Origin: Xenia sp. Carnegie-2017
Taxonomy: Eukaryota > Cnidaria > Anthozoa > Malacalcyonacea > Xeniidae
Assembly (NCBI RefSeq): GCF_021976095.1
Contig: NW_025813487.1
Location: 5,610,844 to 5,674,843 of the forward strand
Reading direction: 5' to 3'
Length of the DNA: 64,000 nt
Each line of letters starts with the position of its first letter. Position 1 is the stretch's first letter. The translations under genes were made by a program, and so were the position numbers. The notes beneath the pieces are model-generated. The model worked only from the letters and a program-made list of their open reading frames with translations, had not been told where the DNA came from and searched no databases. This document shows, piece after piece, positions 31,626 through 44,038 of this stretch.

Positions 31626-33340
31626 GCTTCACTCGTCTCACTTCAAAGAAGCCTTGGACAAAAATAGGTGAAAAGGGAATTGGGGGATTATTTGCCAAAT
31701 CTTCGAATGTCTTAATAGCTTACTTGTGATTGTCACAAAATGAGAGTTGGCAACACTGATTTTTACTTTGGTTTACAGCCTTACATTTCGAGAAAGAACC
31801 TTATAATAGCCGCTGCACGATAAGACCATAACAAACACATAGAATGTCTGAGATTGGTGGACAGGCTAACGCTCTGTTTGATGGGAGTAAAACAAAATGC
31901 TCAAAAAAAACCACAACAAATTAAAATAGGAATTCAAAAGCCGCAAATCTTTTTAGATGAAGAAATATATTTGGTTCGTGACCAGGTGATCAAGAAATGA
32001 GATCAAAAGTCCACTTAATAAGATATTCTTGTTTATTATCATCACAGTCACATCTGACATTAGATTCACATACTTGAGTTTCAAGAGCCCTCTCTGTCTC
32101 GCACGCAGTAAAGCTAAAATGTAAAAACATTGCATCAAATTGTAAAAATAGGCACACATTGCACACATGTATATGATACATAGACTACACATACTATATA
32201 CACACTTTATACACCATACAAACTACACACACTACAAATAACATCTACTCTATACCTACTATAAAGGTTATACACTCCGTATATTCTATGCACATTATAA
32301 GGCTATATGCACAGGCCAACACTCTGATTGATGGAAGTAAAACAGAATGTTGAAAAAAGAACATAAAAAAATAATAATTCAAAAGCACTTGTCAAACGCG
32401 CGTGATCACAAACAATACGAAAATTCTAGGTGTCTTTATTATCATTGTCTTCCACATACTTCAATGAATCTTATCTTCGCAATCATGCGCAATGTTCCTT
32501 AACATTGCTGTGTGTTAGATTAATTCGGTAGAATAAAATTCTGAAACGCTGAATTCTGAAAGTATTATTTTCAATTGAAAACATCGTTTTTACAAAGTAA
32601 ATGTTGTGTCTGTTTTCACTAGTTGTCATTTTATATTGAACTGAATTTGGCAACCATTAAAATTAACATAATTGGACGGCTTAATTTTGCCAAAAATTAA
32701 AGCCGGCAATCAAACTAATCCCAATTTTCATAAATACTCTAAACACTATACACACTGTACACTTTATACACATTTACTATGCACTCTATACACACTATAC
32801 ACACTATACACAGTATGCACTCTATACAAAGTATACATACTATGCAGGTTATGCACATTATAAAGGCTGTTTTGGGGAGTAAAAGAGAATGCTTCAAATA
32901 AAAATCATGATTGTTATCATGACAAATAAGTTATTCAAACTCCTCAAATGGTTGCAGATCGTTTAACTTTGACGATCACAAAATATGTTGTTACTAGTTC
33001 CTTACTGGGCTTGTGGTGTTCTTGATCCTTTTATCTTCTAGGTTCACTTGTATTTTAGTTATGAAGCTAAATCCAATTTTTCAGCGCAAACTAATTAAGA
33101 ATTTTCTAGTAGGAGTCTCCTACTCATATATGCATCTTAATTATCCTCGACCTGATTACCCATTCAGTTGTAATTTGGAAAAACCATAACAAATCTTTTT
33201 ACTTTTAACGTTCAATTTTTATTCAAAATCAACGAAGAATGAATAAACAGGTGGACTGGATATTAACGTTCATAATTATAGCAGGAAATTTTTACTTATA
33301 TCATACAAAATGGTTCTTGCTATATTGACTCATTTGAATT
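31626..33340. repeat. Large tandem repeat unit A
   Basis: The unit begins near TCACTCGTCTCACTTC, AAAGAAGCCTTGGAC. It contains GAGTTGGCAACACTGATTTT, a regulatory-looking CTCTCTGTCTCGCACGCAG core, two CTATACACA minisatellites, AATTAAAGCCGGCAATCAAA and TCGTTTAACTTTGACGATCA. The same landmarks recur in order in units B and C. No long ORF. A minus-strand frame over the core recurs between units but has no domain. Confidence 0.85.
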
Positions 33341-35530
33341 TATAAATGACTCGTCTGACTCGTTTCGTTTTTAAGAAGCCTTGGACAAAAATAGGTAAAT
33401 AGATAAATTGGCTTTTTTTGACAAATCTTCGAATTTCTTGAGAGCTGACTTGTGATTTTCACAAAATAAGAGTTGGCAACACTGATTTTTACTTTAGCTT
33501 ATAACATTACATTTAGCAAAAGAACCTTCTGGTAGCCCTAGCCTTGGATTCAGTCAGGCATCAACTAATTTTGGCAAACGGGAACGATTCTATATTTATA
33601 ATCCAATAATTTTTCTCGAGCAATTTCAAAATATTTTGATTTGATAACTACGCAAAACATTTAAAATTGAAACAACCAATTTGGCTTCACTTGAGAATTA
33701 CAGCAGGAATGACTTGTGGCGCTTAAAAAACAGTTGTACTTTTGCCGGGCTCATATGAAAAGCCCCTAAACACAGACATAGAATTTCGTAGATTGGAGAA
33801 CTGGTTAACGCTCTGATTGATGGAAGTAAAACAAAATGTTCAAAAAAAAACAAACAAAATAGTAATTCAAAAGCCTCAAATGTTTGTAGATGAAGAAATG
33901 TGTTTGGCTCGTGACCAGGTGATCTAGAAATGAGATCGATCGTTTCACTTAATTGGATATTCCTGATTATTATCAGCTCAGTCACATCCGTCATTAGATT
34001 CACACACTTGAATTTCAAGATCCCTCTCTGTCTCGCACGCAGTGAGGCTAAAATGCAAAAGAACCGCAAAAACATTGTGAAAATGGGTACGCATTGCATA
34101 CATGTGCATGATATGTTGTTACACTCTGTGCAGGCTACAAGCAATTTATAGACACTACACACACTATATATAGGTTACACAGACTATACACATCATACAA
34201 AATATACAGGCTGTACACACCATATATTCTATACACATCATGCAGACTATATGCACAAGCTAACACTCTGTTTGATGGACGTAAAGCAGAATGTTGCAAA
34301 AAAACAGCAAAATAGTAATTCAAAAGCCTCATAAAGTGTTAAATTGTTATGGGCTTAGTTTAAAACAGTATAAAATGAGATCTTTACACTTTATTAGATA
34401 TTCCTGTCTATAATTGGTAACGTAGCCAAACCCATAAAAGTAATGACATCGTAGAAATCATCTCGTTTGTCTTCATTACTTGTTACACGCGCTTGATCAC
34501 AAACAATGCTAAAATGCTCAGCGTCTTCCTAAAGGATCTTTATCATCATTGTCCATCACATACGTCAATGGATCTTATCTACGCATCATGATTTTTTCAC
34601 TTCCGTTTAATACTGACGCATGATCAAACCGTTATTTCCAAATTTTGTCCTTTAGCTGACATACAGCATCATACAAGGTCACAAAATTTAATGGTAATAT
34701 TTAATTAACAGTTGTGCAAATGTAGTCAAGGACACGTAGCATCATGCGCTATGTTCATTAGCATTAGTGTGTGTTAGATTAATTCAGTAGAATAAAATTC
34801 TGAAGTATTATTTTCAATTGAGAACATCGTTTTTACAAAATAAATGTTGGGGTTGTTTTTACTAGTTGTCATTTTATATTGAACTGAATTTGGCAACCAC
34901 TGAAATGAACATAATTTGAAAGCTAAATTTTGCCAAAAATTAAAGCCGGCAATCAAACTAATACAATTTTCATACACACTATACACACTGTACACATGAT
35001 ACATACTACGCAGACATACAAACTATACAGACTATTCATACTATGCAGGTTATGTACACTATAAAGGCGATACACATTATACAAATTATGTACAAGGCAA
35101 GCCTCGGGTTTTTGGGAATAAAACAGAATGCTTCAAATAAAACCATGGTTGACAAATAAGTTATTCAAACTCCTCAAATGGTTGCAGATCGTTTAACTTT
35201 GACGATCACAAAATATGTTGTTACTAGTTCCTTACTGGGCTTGTTGTGTTCTTGATCCTTTTATCTTTTAGGTTCATTTGTATTTTAGTTATGAAGCCAA
35301 ATCAAATGTTTCAGCGCAAAGTAATTGAGAATTTTCTAGTAGGAGTCTATTACTCATATATGCATCCTATCTATCCTCGACCTGATTACCCATTCAGTTG
35401 TAATTTGGAAAAACCATAACAAATCTTTTATCTTTTAATGTTCAATTTTTATTCAAAATCGACGAAGAATGAATAAACAGGTGGACTGGATATTAACGTC
35501 CATAATTATAGCAGGAAATTTTTACTGAAA
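33341..35530. repeat. Large tandem repeat unit B
   Basis: Same landmark order as unit A, beginning GACTCGTCTGACTCGTTTCG. It keeps an extra 500 bp missing from unit A that includes GTCCTTTAGCTGACATACAG and TGTAGTCAAGGACACG, the latter being the empty site for the insertion in unit C. Confidence 0.85.
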
Positions 35531-37506
35531 AGTGACTCGTCTGACTCGTCTCGCTTTTAAGAAGACTTGAACAAAACTGGGTAAATAGATAAAATTGTTT
35601 TTTTTTGACAAATCTTCGAATTTCTTGAGAGCTGACTTGTGATTTTCACAAAATAAGAGTTAAGGCAACACCGATTTTTACTTTGGCTTACATACTTATA
35701 TTTTGCGAAAGAGCCTTCTGGTAGCCCGTGCACTTAGAAGCTGTTAATATAGGCCCGGCTAACCGGGATTCACTGAGGCATTAAATAATTTTGGCAATTG
35801 GGAACGATTATATATTCATTATCAGATAAATCTTCTCAATTAATTTCACAATATTTTGATTTAACAGCTACGCAAAACATTTGAAGTTGAAACAACCAAT
35901 TTGGCTTAATTTGAAAATTAAAACAAGAATGATTCGTGGCGCTTAAAAAACAGTTGTAACTTTGCCGGGCTCATATGAAAAGCCCTATAAACACAGACAT
36001 AGAATATCGTAGATTGGTGAACTGGCTAACGCTCTGGTTGACGGAAGTAAAACAAAATGTTGGAAAAAAAAGCAAATAGTAACTCAAAAGCCTCAAATGT
36101 TTGTAAATGAAGGAATGTGTTTGTTTCATGACCAGGTGATCTATAAATGAGATCAAAAGTCCACTAAATAAGATATTTTTGTTTATTATCATCACAGTCA
36201 CATCCGACATTAGATTCACATACTTGAGTTTCAAGAGCCCTCTCTGTCTCGCACGCAGTAAAGCTAAAATGTAAAAACATTGCATCAAATTGTAAAAATA
36301 GGCACACATTGCACACATGTATATGATACATAGGCTACACATACTATATACACACTTTATACACCATACAAACTATAAACACTACAAATAACATCTACTC
36401 TCTACATACTATAAAGGTTATACACTCCGTATATTCTATGAACATTATACAGGCTATATGCACAGGCCAACACTCTGATTGATGGAAGTAAAACAGAATA
36501 TTGAAAAAAGAACATAACAAAATAGTAATTCAAAAGCACTTGTCAAACGCGCGTGATCACAAACATACTAAAATTCTAGGTGTCTTTATTATCATTGTCT
36601 TCCACATACGTCAATGAATCTTATCTTCGCAATCATACAGCATCATACAAGGTCACAGCGTTCAATGGTAATTTTTAATTAACAGTTGTGCAATTGTAGT
36701 CAAGGACACGTAGCATCATGCGCAATGTTCTTTAACAGTACTGTGTGTTAGATTTATTCGGTAGAATAAAATTCTGAATGTGTTTGATTCGTAACCAGGT
36801 GAACTAGAAATGAGATCAATCGTTTCACTTAATTAGATATTCCTATTTATCTTCAGCACAGTCACATCCGCTATTAGATTCACACACTTGAATTTTAAGA
36901 ACCCTCTCTGTCTCGCACGCAGTGATACTAAAATGAGAAAGTATTGCATCAAATTGTAAAAGTAGGTACGCATTCATACATGTATATGATATGTCGTTAC
37001 ACTTTGTGCAGTTATTTACTCTATACACATCATTTATTCTATACACATTATACAGGCTATGCACAAGCCAGCCCTCTCATTGATGGAAGTAAAACAGTAT
37101 GTTGAAAAAAGAACGTAACAAAATAGTAGGTCAAAAGCCACGAAAGGTCATAAATAACGAAATACGCTTAGTTAGTAAACATGTATATGGGATCTTTACA
37201 CTTTATTAGATATTCCTGTTTAATATTGTTACAGTATAAAGAACTATGCGTCACATAAAAGAAATGACATCATGGAAAACATCTCATTTGTCTTCATTAC
37301 TTCCCAAAAGGTCTTTATCATTCATTGTCCTCCACATACGTCAATGGATCTTATCTTCGCAACAGGATTTTTTTCTTATCCGCTTAATACTGACACATGA
37401 TCAAACCGTTACTTCCAAATTTTGTCCTGTAGCTGACATACAGCATCATACAAGGTGACAACATTCAATTGTAATTTTTAATTAACAGTTGTGCAATTGC
37501 AGTTAA
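35531..37506. repeat. Large tandem repeat unit C, left part
   Basis: Begins GACTCGTCTCGCTTTTAAG. It contains two versions of the core (36170-36310 and 36790-36960) and is cut at TTAA (37503-37506) by the THAP element. It resumes at 44786. Confidence 0.85.
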
Positions 37507-37817
37507 AGGACACATGCAACATAAAATTCGGATTGTTATTTTTGTACTTTACATAAAGGTATAGCTTCAACTAATAGTTCACCAAAGTTTGAGACTCAAA
37601 GTATAAATATTTTTGAAGATATGGAGGTTTAAATTTGATGCTTTACTGATAACGTATTAAAAATGCCAGACGAGCTAACGACGGCTACCGATTGGAAAAA
37701 AGTCGTTGTGACGTAATAGTTGACATTAGCTAAACGCGGTCAATTGCGCGCTTCGTTCAAAATATATTGGTAGCTTCTTTGCCTGTATTAACAACACAAC
37801 AATTTAGCATTGAAAAT

Positions 37818-38190
37818 ATGGTTTATAGTTACGCATTTAATTGTAAAAACGGTTCTTCTAAGAACCACCAAACGCAGCAAAAGCTTTCTTTTTTTCGTTT
37901 CCCGAAAACAAGCGCATGCGAGATATTTGGATTGAAAAAATCCGACGCAAAAATTTGAAGCCAACAAAGAGCTCAAAATTGTGCTCGCAACATTTCGAGA
38001 GCTCGTGCTTCGTGCTCGCAACATTTTGAAGCGATGCAATCAGTAGGATGGACAGCAAGACGGCTTCGCCTTAAGAAGGATGCTGTACCCACGATTTTTC
38101 AATACTCTGTGGAACCCACAAGTGTAGCATCTAAAAGGAAGCAGCCAACAAATGTTAGAACTGCATTTGAGAAGAGACGAAGGCAAGAGG
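37818..38190 (+). pseudogene. THAP zinc-finger exon, frame-broken
   Basis: Starts MVYSYAFNCKNGSSKN and reads FFRFP, then in another frame RMRDIWIEKIRRKNLKPTKS and SSKLCSQHFESSC, and then in a third ARRLRLKKDAVPTIF. Together these are the THAP C2CH layout (C-x2-4-C...C-x2-H), except that the first Cys position is a Tyr (YSYAFNC). There are two frame breaks: one near the T7 tract at 37892, one after a 15-bp local duplication (GTGCTCGCAACATTT, twice between 37980 and 38025). The exon ends at a GT after KRRRQE. This DNA-binding module probably belonged to the transposase of the surrounding TTAA element. Confidence 0.82.
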
Positions 38191-38303
38191 TGATTATTAT
38201 AGTTATAGTTAGCAATATTTGTTTACATTTATCAAAAACTAAGCTATTAGCATTACTAAATCGCCGTAGACACAGGCGTTTACCAGCTTCTTGTCGTAAA
38301 ACA

Positions 38304-38417
38304 TGGACGAAGCGGTGGATTATGACAGGCATAAAAGTGCTATATCGTCTTGTTCTTCGGAATCAGAAAATGACACAGAATTTAACTCATTTGAGGAAGC
38401 TGCCATTTTTGTTTGAT
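38304..38417 (+). CDS. Short acidic ORF inside the THAP element
   Basis: An ATG-initiated frame, MDEAVDYDRHKSAISSC, then SSESENDTEFNSFEEAAIF and stop. A composition of this kind occurs in linker regions, but no domain is recognisable. It may be part of a later exon of the THAP protein or a chance ORF. Confidence 0.25.
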
Positions 38418-38586
38418 ATGAGATTTATTGAGCATGCGCTGTGAGGAAAACACAAAAGCAATTTGCTTCAAGACGCCGCACACGGACAAATCGACAAAGC
38501 ATTTCGCCACGCGTGGCAAAAAATATCAAACATGTTTGATATTTGCGAGTTCTGCCAGGAAAGGCAAAAGTCGTCGGAAACAGTAC

Positions 38587-38661
38587 GCGCACACGAGAGC
38601 AACTTGCTCCCGCCACTTGACACGAATGACATTTTGCTAAGCACATAGCTCTCGTGTGCGC
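38587..38661. repeat. 14-bp perfect inverted repeat
   Basis: GCGCACACGAGAGC (38587-38600) and GCTCTCGTGTGCGC (38648-38661) with a 47-base loop. It lies in a GC-richer stretch unlike its surroundings, probably a small MITE inside the THAP element. Confidence 0.7.
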
Positions 38662-38965
38662 CAGGCTTTAGAAGCGCAATGTGAAATGCCAAGCAGCAAT
38701 AACAATCCGTCCGCAAAAACACGTAAGGTCAAGAACCACTCAAACAAAAGTGCCAAATATGATAAGTAGAGGTATAGACTTTCCATTTCGGCCGTTTTGA
38801 TTTTTGTGAAAAATCCAGCAATACAATAATTTTATGCTAAGGTACGGAGGTTGAGTTAATTTCAACAAGACGACGTCATGTGAAATTGAACATTTTGAGG
38901 ATAGCGCTGTATGGTTTGATACAGAAAGCACGTCGACGATGAGCAATAGCTACAATGGATCAGAC

Positions 38966-38973
38966 TCTCACTC
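38966..38973. repeat. hAT target-site duplication, left
   Basis: TCTCACTC, identical to 44031-44038. Confidence 0.95.
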
Positions 38974-39514
38974 CAGGGGCGGATCTAGGGGTAGGCACCA
39001 TAGGCAAGTGCCTATGGTGAAATTACCAAAATATACTTCGACTTAGATTCGATACGAATTTATCGAATTATGAAACTATGAATAGCCCTTTATCGCAGTC
39101 AAATCATCTGACTTTTGTTTAGAAATGTTGTGCAATTAAATGACGTAATTTTGATATGAATCGTAGTCCAGATGCGTATGATTATCTATAAAGCTCCGTG
39201 TCGTTAGGCAAAGCAGCCATTTTGTCTAAGTCAAGAAGGCGATCTAGCCATTTGATTGGTTGTTAGCAATTTGCCTAAACAAGATGAATTTGCCTAACTT
39301 GACATCGTGTATAGGTATTCTGATTGGGCAATTTTTTGCAACCGTATGCTTTCATTGGTCAATTTTTTTTTGCCTAACTTGAGCAATTCCAACCAATCAT
39401 TGCTGTTGATAAGCATAGTTGAGCTAGGCAAATTAGGCAATTGAAAATTAACATACACTCGTATTGTTTCTGAACAGCCTCTGTGCTCAGTTTACGGTTT
39501 TGTGATATTTTATA

Positions 39515-39753
39515 ATGTCTTCATTGTGTTGTGGTAATTTATACGAGACTGCTCAGTCTGCGTTGGCCAAAAACGATTTAAAATGCCTTAATGAGCTTTA
39601 TTCTCGTTTATTGGTCGACGTTCGACCTATGTTTACTAACGAGCAGCTGTTAGATAGAATTTATGACCCCGACCATACTCTGTGTCGAAATTTTGGAGCT
39701 GAAATATATGTGCCAAAGCACGCTCATGACGGAAAGACTTGTACTGCAATAAG
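39515..39753 (+). CDS. First exon of hAT polyprotein
   Basis: An ATG-initiated frame, MSSLCCGNLYETAQSALAKN, runs to CTAIR and a GTAAAT donor at 39754. It leaves two bases that join in phase (AGA) with an acceptor at 39925. It forms the N-terminus before the OTU-like domain. No domain of its own is recognised. Confidence 0.6.
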
Positions 39754-39925
39754 GTAAATATATTATAATTATATATATCGTATTGTAGTATTTATATATA
39801 CGTGTAAAATGGTTAAATCTCAATTTCGCTAGGCTATATCTTTGTCTACAGTCAGCAATTCATTCATACAATGCAATCAATCTACCAAACAAAATATTAA
39901 TTTCTTTTCTTGAATATTTTTTAAG

Positions 39926-40500
39926 ATCTGAAGCTTCTGGCAATTGCCTCTACAGTTCAGCTTCCTAGTTCTGGTAGGTAACAATGCATTGGTCCCTACT
40001 TTGCGAATTTTAACATCGCTTGAGCTATTTATTCATGCTGCTTTTATGCTCAACACCCATGCTTTTGTCTGTTATAAGTGAGCACAGTGATTACTTTGCC
40101 CAAAGCTTAAACAATCTTTTGCTTTGTCAGTGTCTAAAGAATGTTTAGACACTGGATATACAACAGATGAACTGGTAAAACAGGAGGCTATTTTAAATTG
40201 TAATGACCAGAAATGGTCATCTTTTCTTTGTATTTTGGGCCTATCTTCTGTTTTAGGTAGAAAAATTCATACTTTTTATCCTGATTCTGGTGAAAGTAGA
40301 TATAAATTGTTATTTAATCGTATTGTTCAGCCCCGGTTATTAAGCCAAAGAGGTTTGGATGCTATTAATATTTTGTTTTGTCATGAAGGATCTGTACAAC
40401 CAGGTGAGACTTTTCAGTCTAATCATTTTGTGCCTCTCATTTTCCATGCCCACAGGTTGAAGCGAAAATTGTCTAATTCCTGTACACAGTCTAATTCTAG
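39926..40500 (+). pseudogene. OTU-like cysteine-protease domain of the hAT
   Basis: Exon 2 opens with SEASGNCLYSSAS, which fits the OTU catalytic box (D/S-G-N-C-L-x-x-S). LVLVGNN and LRILTSLELFIHAAFMLN follow, then after frame changes VLGRKIHTFYPDSG, ILFCHEGS and SNHFVPLIF. The last fits the OTU histidine box (N-H-F/Y-V-P-L). The usual Asp before Gly is Ser/Ala here. At least two single-base frame changes fall between the Cys and His boxes. OTU domains are known fused to some transposons, but the hAT link here is inferred from position in one element. Confidence 0.65.
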
Positions 40501-42980
40501 CAGCTCAACAACAGAGAAACGAAAATTTGTCAAAATTTTTCCAAATATTGCACCAAAAACAGTTGACATTTCAAATTTTTTTACTTCAACTAATAGGCCT
40601 GCTGCCCAACCAACTTTTAAAAGGATGCCCAATGAGAGTTTTTCTTCTGCTGCAGCTCTTGCTCAGACATTAAATAAAGCCAATAGTCTTTTGCTTCACA
40701 CATCATCCCAGGAACTATTGCCTGGTATTCCAACTTCTGGTGATATGCAACCTGCTGTTTTAACCCATAATTTTGATGTTTCCTTGTATAGGGAGAAAGT
40801 TAAGGGTATGGATAATTCTGAAATATGTCATTTGATAAAAAATGTATATAAACCAGATAAAAAGTATCATTTTCCTAAATCTAATGGCAGATCATTTAGG
40901 CATGATTGGCTAGACCAGCATGAATGGCTTTGCTATTCACCTTCACAAAATGGTGCGTATTGTCTATCGTGTGTGTTGTTTGGCAATAGATTCCCAGGCA
41001 AGGCCAGTAAAGTAAAAAAGTTGTTTACTGAACCTCTTCAAGATTGGAAGAATGCTAAATGCTCTTTCACTCAACATGCTGGAAAAAGTAAAGGGAGGGA
41101 AGTCGGTTTGCATGCATCCACATCACCAATTTTGATGCTTTGCGTTCCCAAATATCAGGTACTCTGCAGCCTATCGAGATGATCATGGATGCTGGTATCA
41201 AGAAAGAAATAGAACAGAATAGGGAAATACTATCTCCAATTATTGATTCTGTCATTTTTTGTGGACGTCTAGGTTTACCTCTTCGTGGGCATCGTGATGA
41301 TTCCAAGTATCACCCTACTGTTGGTTGTTATTCATCTGAGGGGTTGGTAATTTCATTGAAACACTCAATTATGGAGTTAGGAGAGGGGATAAAGTTTTAG
41401 AAAATCATTTAAAGAATTGTGGTAAGAATAGAAGTTATATTTCTAAAACAAGTCAAAATAAAATCATTAAATGTTGTGGCCAGGTAATCAGTAATCAGAT
41501 TATTTCTGATATCAAAAAGTAAGTTTTTTCTGTTATTGCTGATGAAGCATCTGATTCTTCACATAAAGAACAAATGTCTCTTGTTTTGCGCTTTGTTGAT
41601 ACCGATATGAATATCAGGGAAGAATTCATTTCATTTCTTTTTGTAAGTGGGGACTAAGTGGTGCTCAACTTGCCAAGCTACTTTAGAGGCTCTAAAGGAA
41701 CTGACTTTATCAATAGATGATTGTAGGGGCAAGGTTATGATGGGGCTGGTTCAGTTGCTGGTTGCACTAATGGTCTAGCAGCTCAAATTTTAAAGCTTAA
41801 CCCAAAGGCTCTTTATACACACTGCTATAGTCATAGGTTAAACTTATCCATTTGCGATTCTTTGAGTATACGTGTTGTCAATGATATGTTGAAACATGTT
41901 AACAATGCCACTAATTTTATTAAAATTTCCCAAACTCGCAATATTCCCTTGAAAACATATACGTAATTCAGAAACAAACTCGAAAAGACTAGATTAACAG
42001 ACGTTTGCAAAACTAGATGGGTAGAACGTATCGAAGGTTTAGATACATTCCAAGAGCTTTTGTACCTGTATACACCACCCTTAACGATATGTCTGAAAAT
42101 CTAGATGGTGAGTTCAAACCGTCGCTTCAGTCTGATGCCTCATCTTTGTTTCAACTTATTGACAGGTTTGATTTCGTCGTTGCTTTAGTTATCACGAGAA
42201 ATATTCTTGATTCAACTCTTCCAGTAACACAGTTATTACAGGGTAAGAGTATCGATATAATGGATGGTATTCATTTAATTTCAACTTTGAAAACTGAGGT
42301 GGTGAACATGAGGAATTCCTCTGATTTTTATCATGACACCTGGTATGACGAAGCGCTTGAACTGGCAGCAAAAGTTGGCATTGAAGAATGGAAACCAAGA
42401 ACAGTGCGCAAACAAACGACCAGGGAAAATATTCCCCACACAACCATTTCTGAGTATTATAAACGTGCAATTACTCTTCCTCTACTAGATCATTTGCAAT
42501 CTTCTTTAGAATCACGATTCGACCTTGAGAGTGTGAATGTCTATAAAGGCCTTAGCATTGTACCGACGAAAATGATGTCCATGACAAGAGATGGGGTGGA
42601 TTGGAAAGAGCCATTCAAAACTGTGGCTAACTTTTATTATGATGATTTGCCAAATCCTTTGGCCTTAGATGCTGAACTTAGGTTGTGGTACACTTATTGG
42701 GAGACCCACTGCGGCCTCCTTCCTGATAACATTGCCCAGACTTTAAAATCTGTTCATTTCGCCGGATTTGAAAACATTAAAATTTTACTACGTATTTTAG
42801 AACGCTCCCATTACCTCTTGTGAATGTGAACGATCTATTTCTTCCCTTAGGACACTTAAAAACTATCAGCGAAGTACCATGGTTGGGGAACGCTTAAATG
42901 GTTTGGCCTTGATGCAAATTCATCAGGAAATTGTACCAGATATTGGTGAGGTTATTAATACTTTTGCTGTTGGAAATACA
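40124..42980 (+). pseudogene. hAT transposase (ZMYM1/DUF4371-like), frame-broken
   Basis: Ordered pieces: a TTF-type zinc-binding N-region (HDWLDQHEWLCYSPSQNGAY, then CLSCVLFGN), a DUF4371-like stretch (VDAGIKKEIEQNREILSPII, then FCGRLGLPLRGHRDD), the RNase H-fold start (SVIADEASDSSHKEQMSLVL), QGYDGAGSVAG and YTHCYSHRLNLSICDS, the insertion domain (42017-42823) and the dimerisation helix CECERSISSLRTLKN. Stops or frame changes occur near 41180, 41400, 41520, 41660, 41965 and 42000. It is therefore not functional as written, though every block is easy to recognise. Confidence 0.88.
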
Positions 42981-43334
42981 AGGCTAAAATTTGCATGAAT
43001 TTATTCATATCCTAGTTTTTTATTTTGTTGAAATGTCCATATGTTAACCATTTATTGTGCGTTGTACACAATAGTAACGTCAATAGAATTTGCATCAAAC
43101 TAATAGCTCGCCCGATAAAGGTTTTTTCCTATATACATTCCAATCTTAAAACTGCTGAGTACGTGTATGGTACTCGGCCGTTGTCGACATAAATTTACTT
43201 TCACAAAATTGTTAAGCATAAATAGAATAATTTTTCCTTACACCAAATTTTAGTCTTCACAAAGACTCTTTATACAAAGCTCTATTTTGACTATTACATT
43301 ACATTTACATTCTGCTCATTTGTTGGCAAATGAG

Positions 43335-43655
43335 AGTGCACATTTTAGGTGGGGGGTAAAGGGTTGGAATTGACTGGGATGGTGTAAGAAACTGAGCAAT
43401 CTTACATCCATGAAATGTCCCACATAGTCACCCATTTCTAACCAAACTCCTTTTGCTATTTGCTAAAGGTGTGAAAGGCGAGTTTCTGGCGCCTTCAAAA
43501 ACCAGAGTGCTCATTTTTAGGTGGGGGGTAAAGGGTTGGAATTGACTGGGATGGTGTGAAAAATTGAGCAATATCACATCCATGAAATATCCCATATAGT
43601 CACCCATTTCTAACCAAACTCCTTTTTCAAAGGTGTGTAGGCGAACTTCTGGCGC
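43335..43655. repeat. ~170-bp direct duplication in hAT 3' region
   Basis: GGTGGGGGGTAAAGGGTTGG, AATTGACTGGGATGGTGT and AACCAAACTCCTTTT occur twice (43349-43495 and 43517-43655) with a few differences. Confidence 0.9.
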
Positions 43656-43743
43656 CATAACCAGTCTGCTTAATTCGGCTCTCACAGGGCTGTCCATGCC
43701 GGATCACGATTTTTTGTTTTGCGTTAAAGTGTTCCTAGGCATG

Positions 43744-43774
43744 CTGATGAGCCCTGATATGGGGCGAAACAGTC
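43744..43774 (+). other. Hammerhead-ribozyme-like core inside the hAT
   Basis: CUGAUGA, then a perfect stem II (GCCC/GGGC) with loop UGAUAUG, then GAAAC. The two conserved core strands have exactly canonical spacing. Stem I is not evident from the flanking bases and stem III would be very short, so activity is doubtful. Confidence 0.45.
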
Positions 43775-44030
43775 TTGTGTGCATTCAATATTCTGAATAG
43801 TGAAAATCAACGACCTTGTGATATGTAAGTATAAATATACAATGTTTTTATGTATTTATACGATTGAGATCTACAAGATTCTGCATAGCTGAATGATTAG
43901 ACTGTTTGATTTAAACAATTTATCGAAAGCATAGTGTAGTATGTTTTGCAAAGTATGACGTCATAGGTTTAGCACTGAATGACGTCATAATGTTTTGCCT
44001 ATGGTATCCAAAATCCTAGATCCGCCCCTG

Positions 44031-44038
44031 TCTCACTC
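44031..44038. repeat. hAT target-site duplication, right
   Basis: TCTCACTC, identical to 38966-38973. It contains the stop codon of the P2X7-C gene on the minus strand. Confidence 0.95.

Larger units (their letters stand above)
38974..44030 (+). mobile_element. hAT transposon with OTU-like domain, 5057 bp
   Basis: Termini CAGGGGCGGATCTAGGGGTA and (complement of the right end) CAGGGGCGGATCTAGGATTT share 15-16 bases. An 8-bp perfect duplication, TCTCACTC, flanks them, as expected for hAT. Both ends also contain a GCCTATGG box (39008-39016 and 43997-44004). Inside are an OTU-like domain, a zinc-binding region and a hAT transposase, all in plus orientation and broken by several frame changes. 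The clean target duplication against a frame-broken gene suggests moderate age. Confidence 0.95.

Noticed and set aside
32672-32863. Tyr/Thr/Leu-rich ORFs in the CTATACACA blocks (also 4679, 34135, 46215, 50327)
   Set aside because: Low-complexity minisatellite translated in open frames.
31953-36342. Recurring minus-strand ORF over the repeat core (e.g. 31953-32192, 35971-36342) as a gene family
   Set aside because: The frame is conserved only because the repeat copies are young. No domain, and neighbouring frames are equally open.
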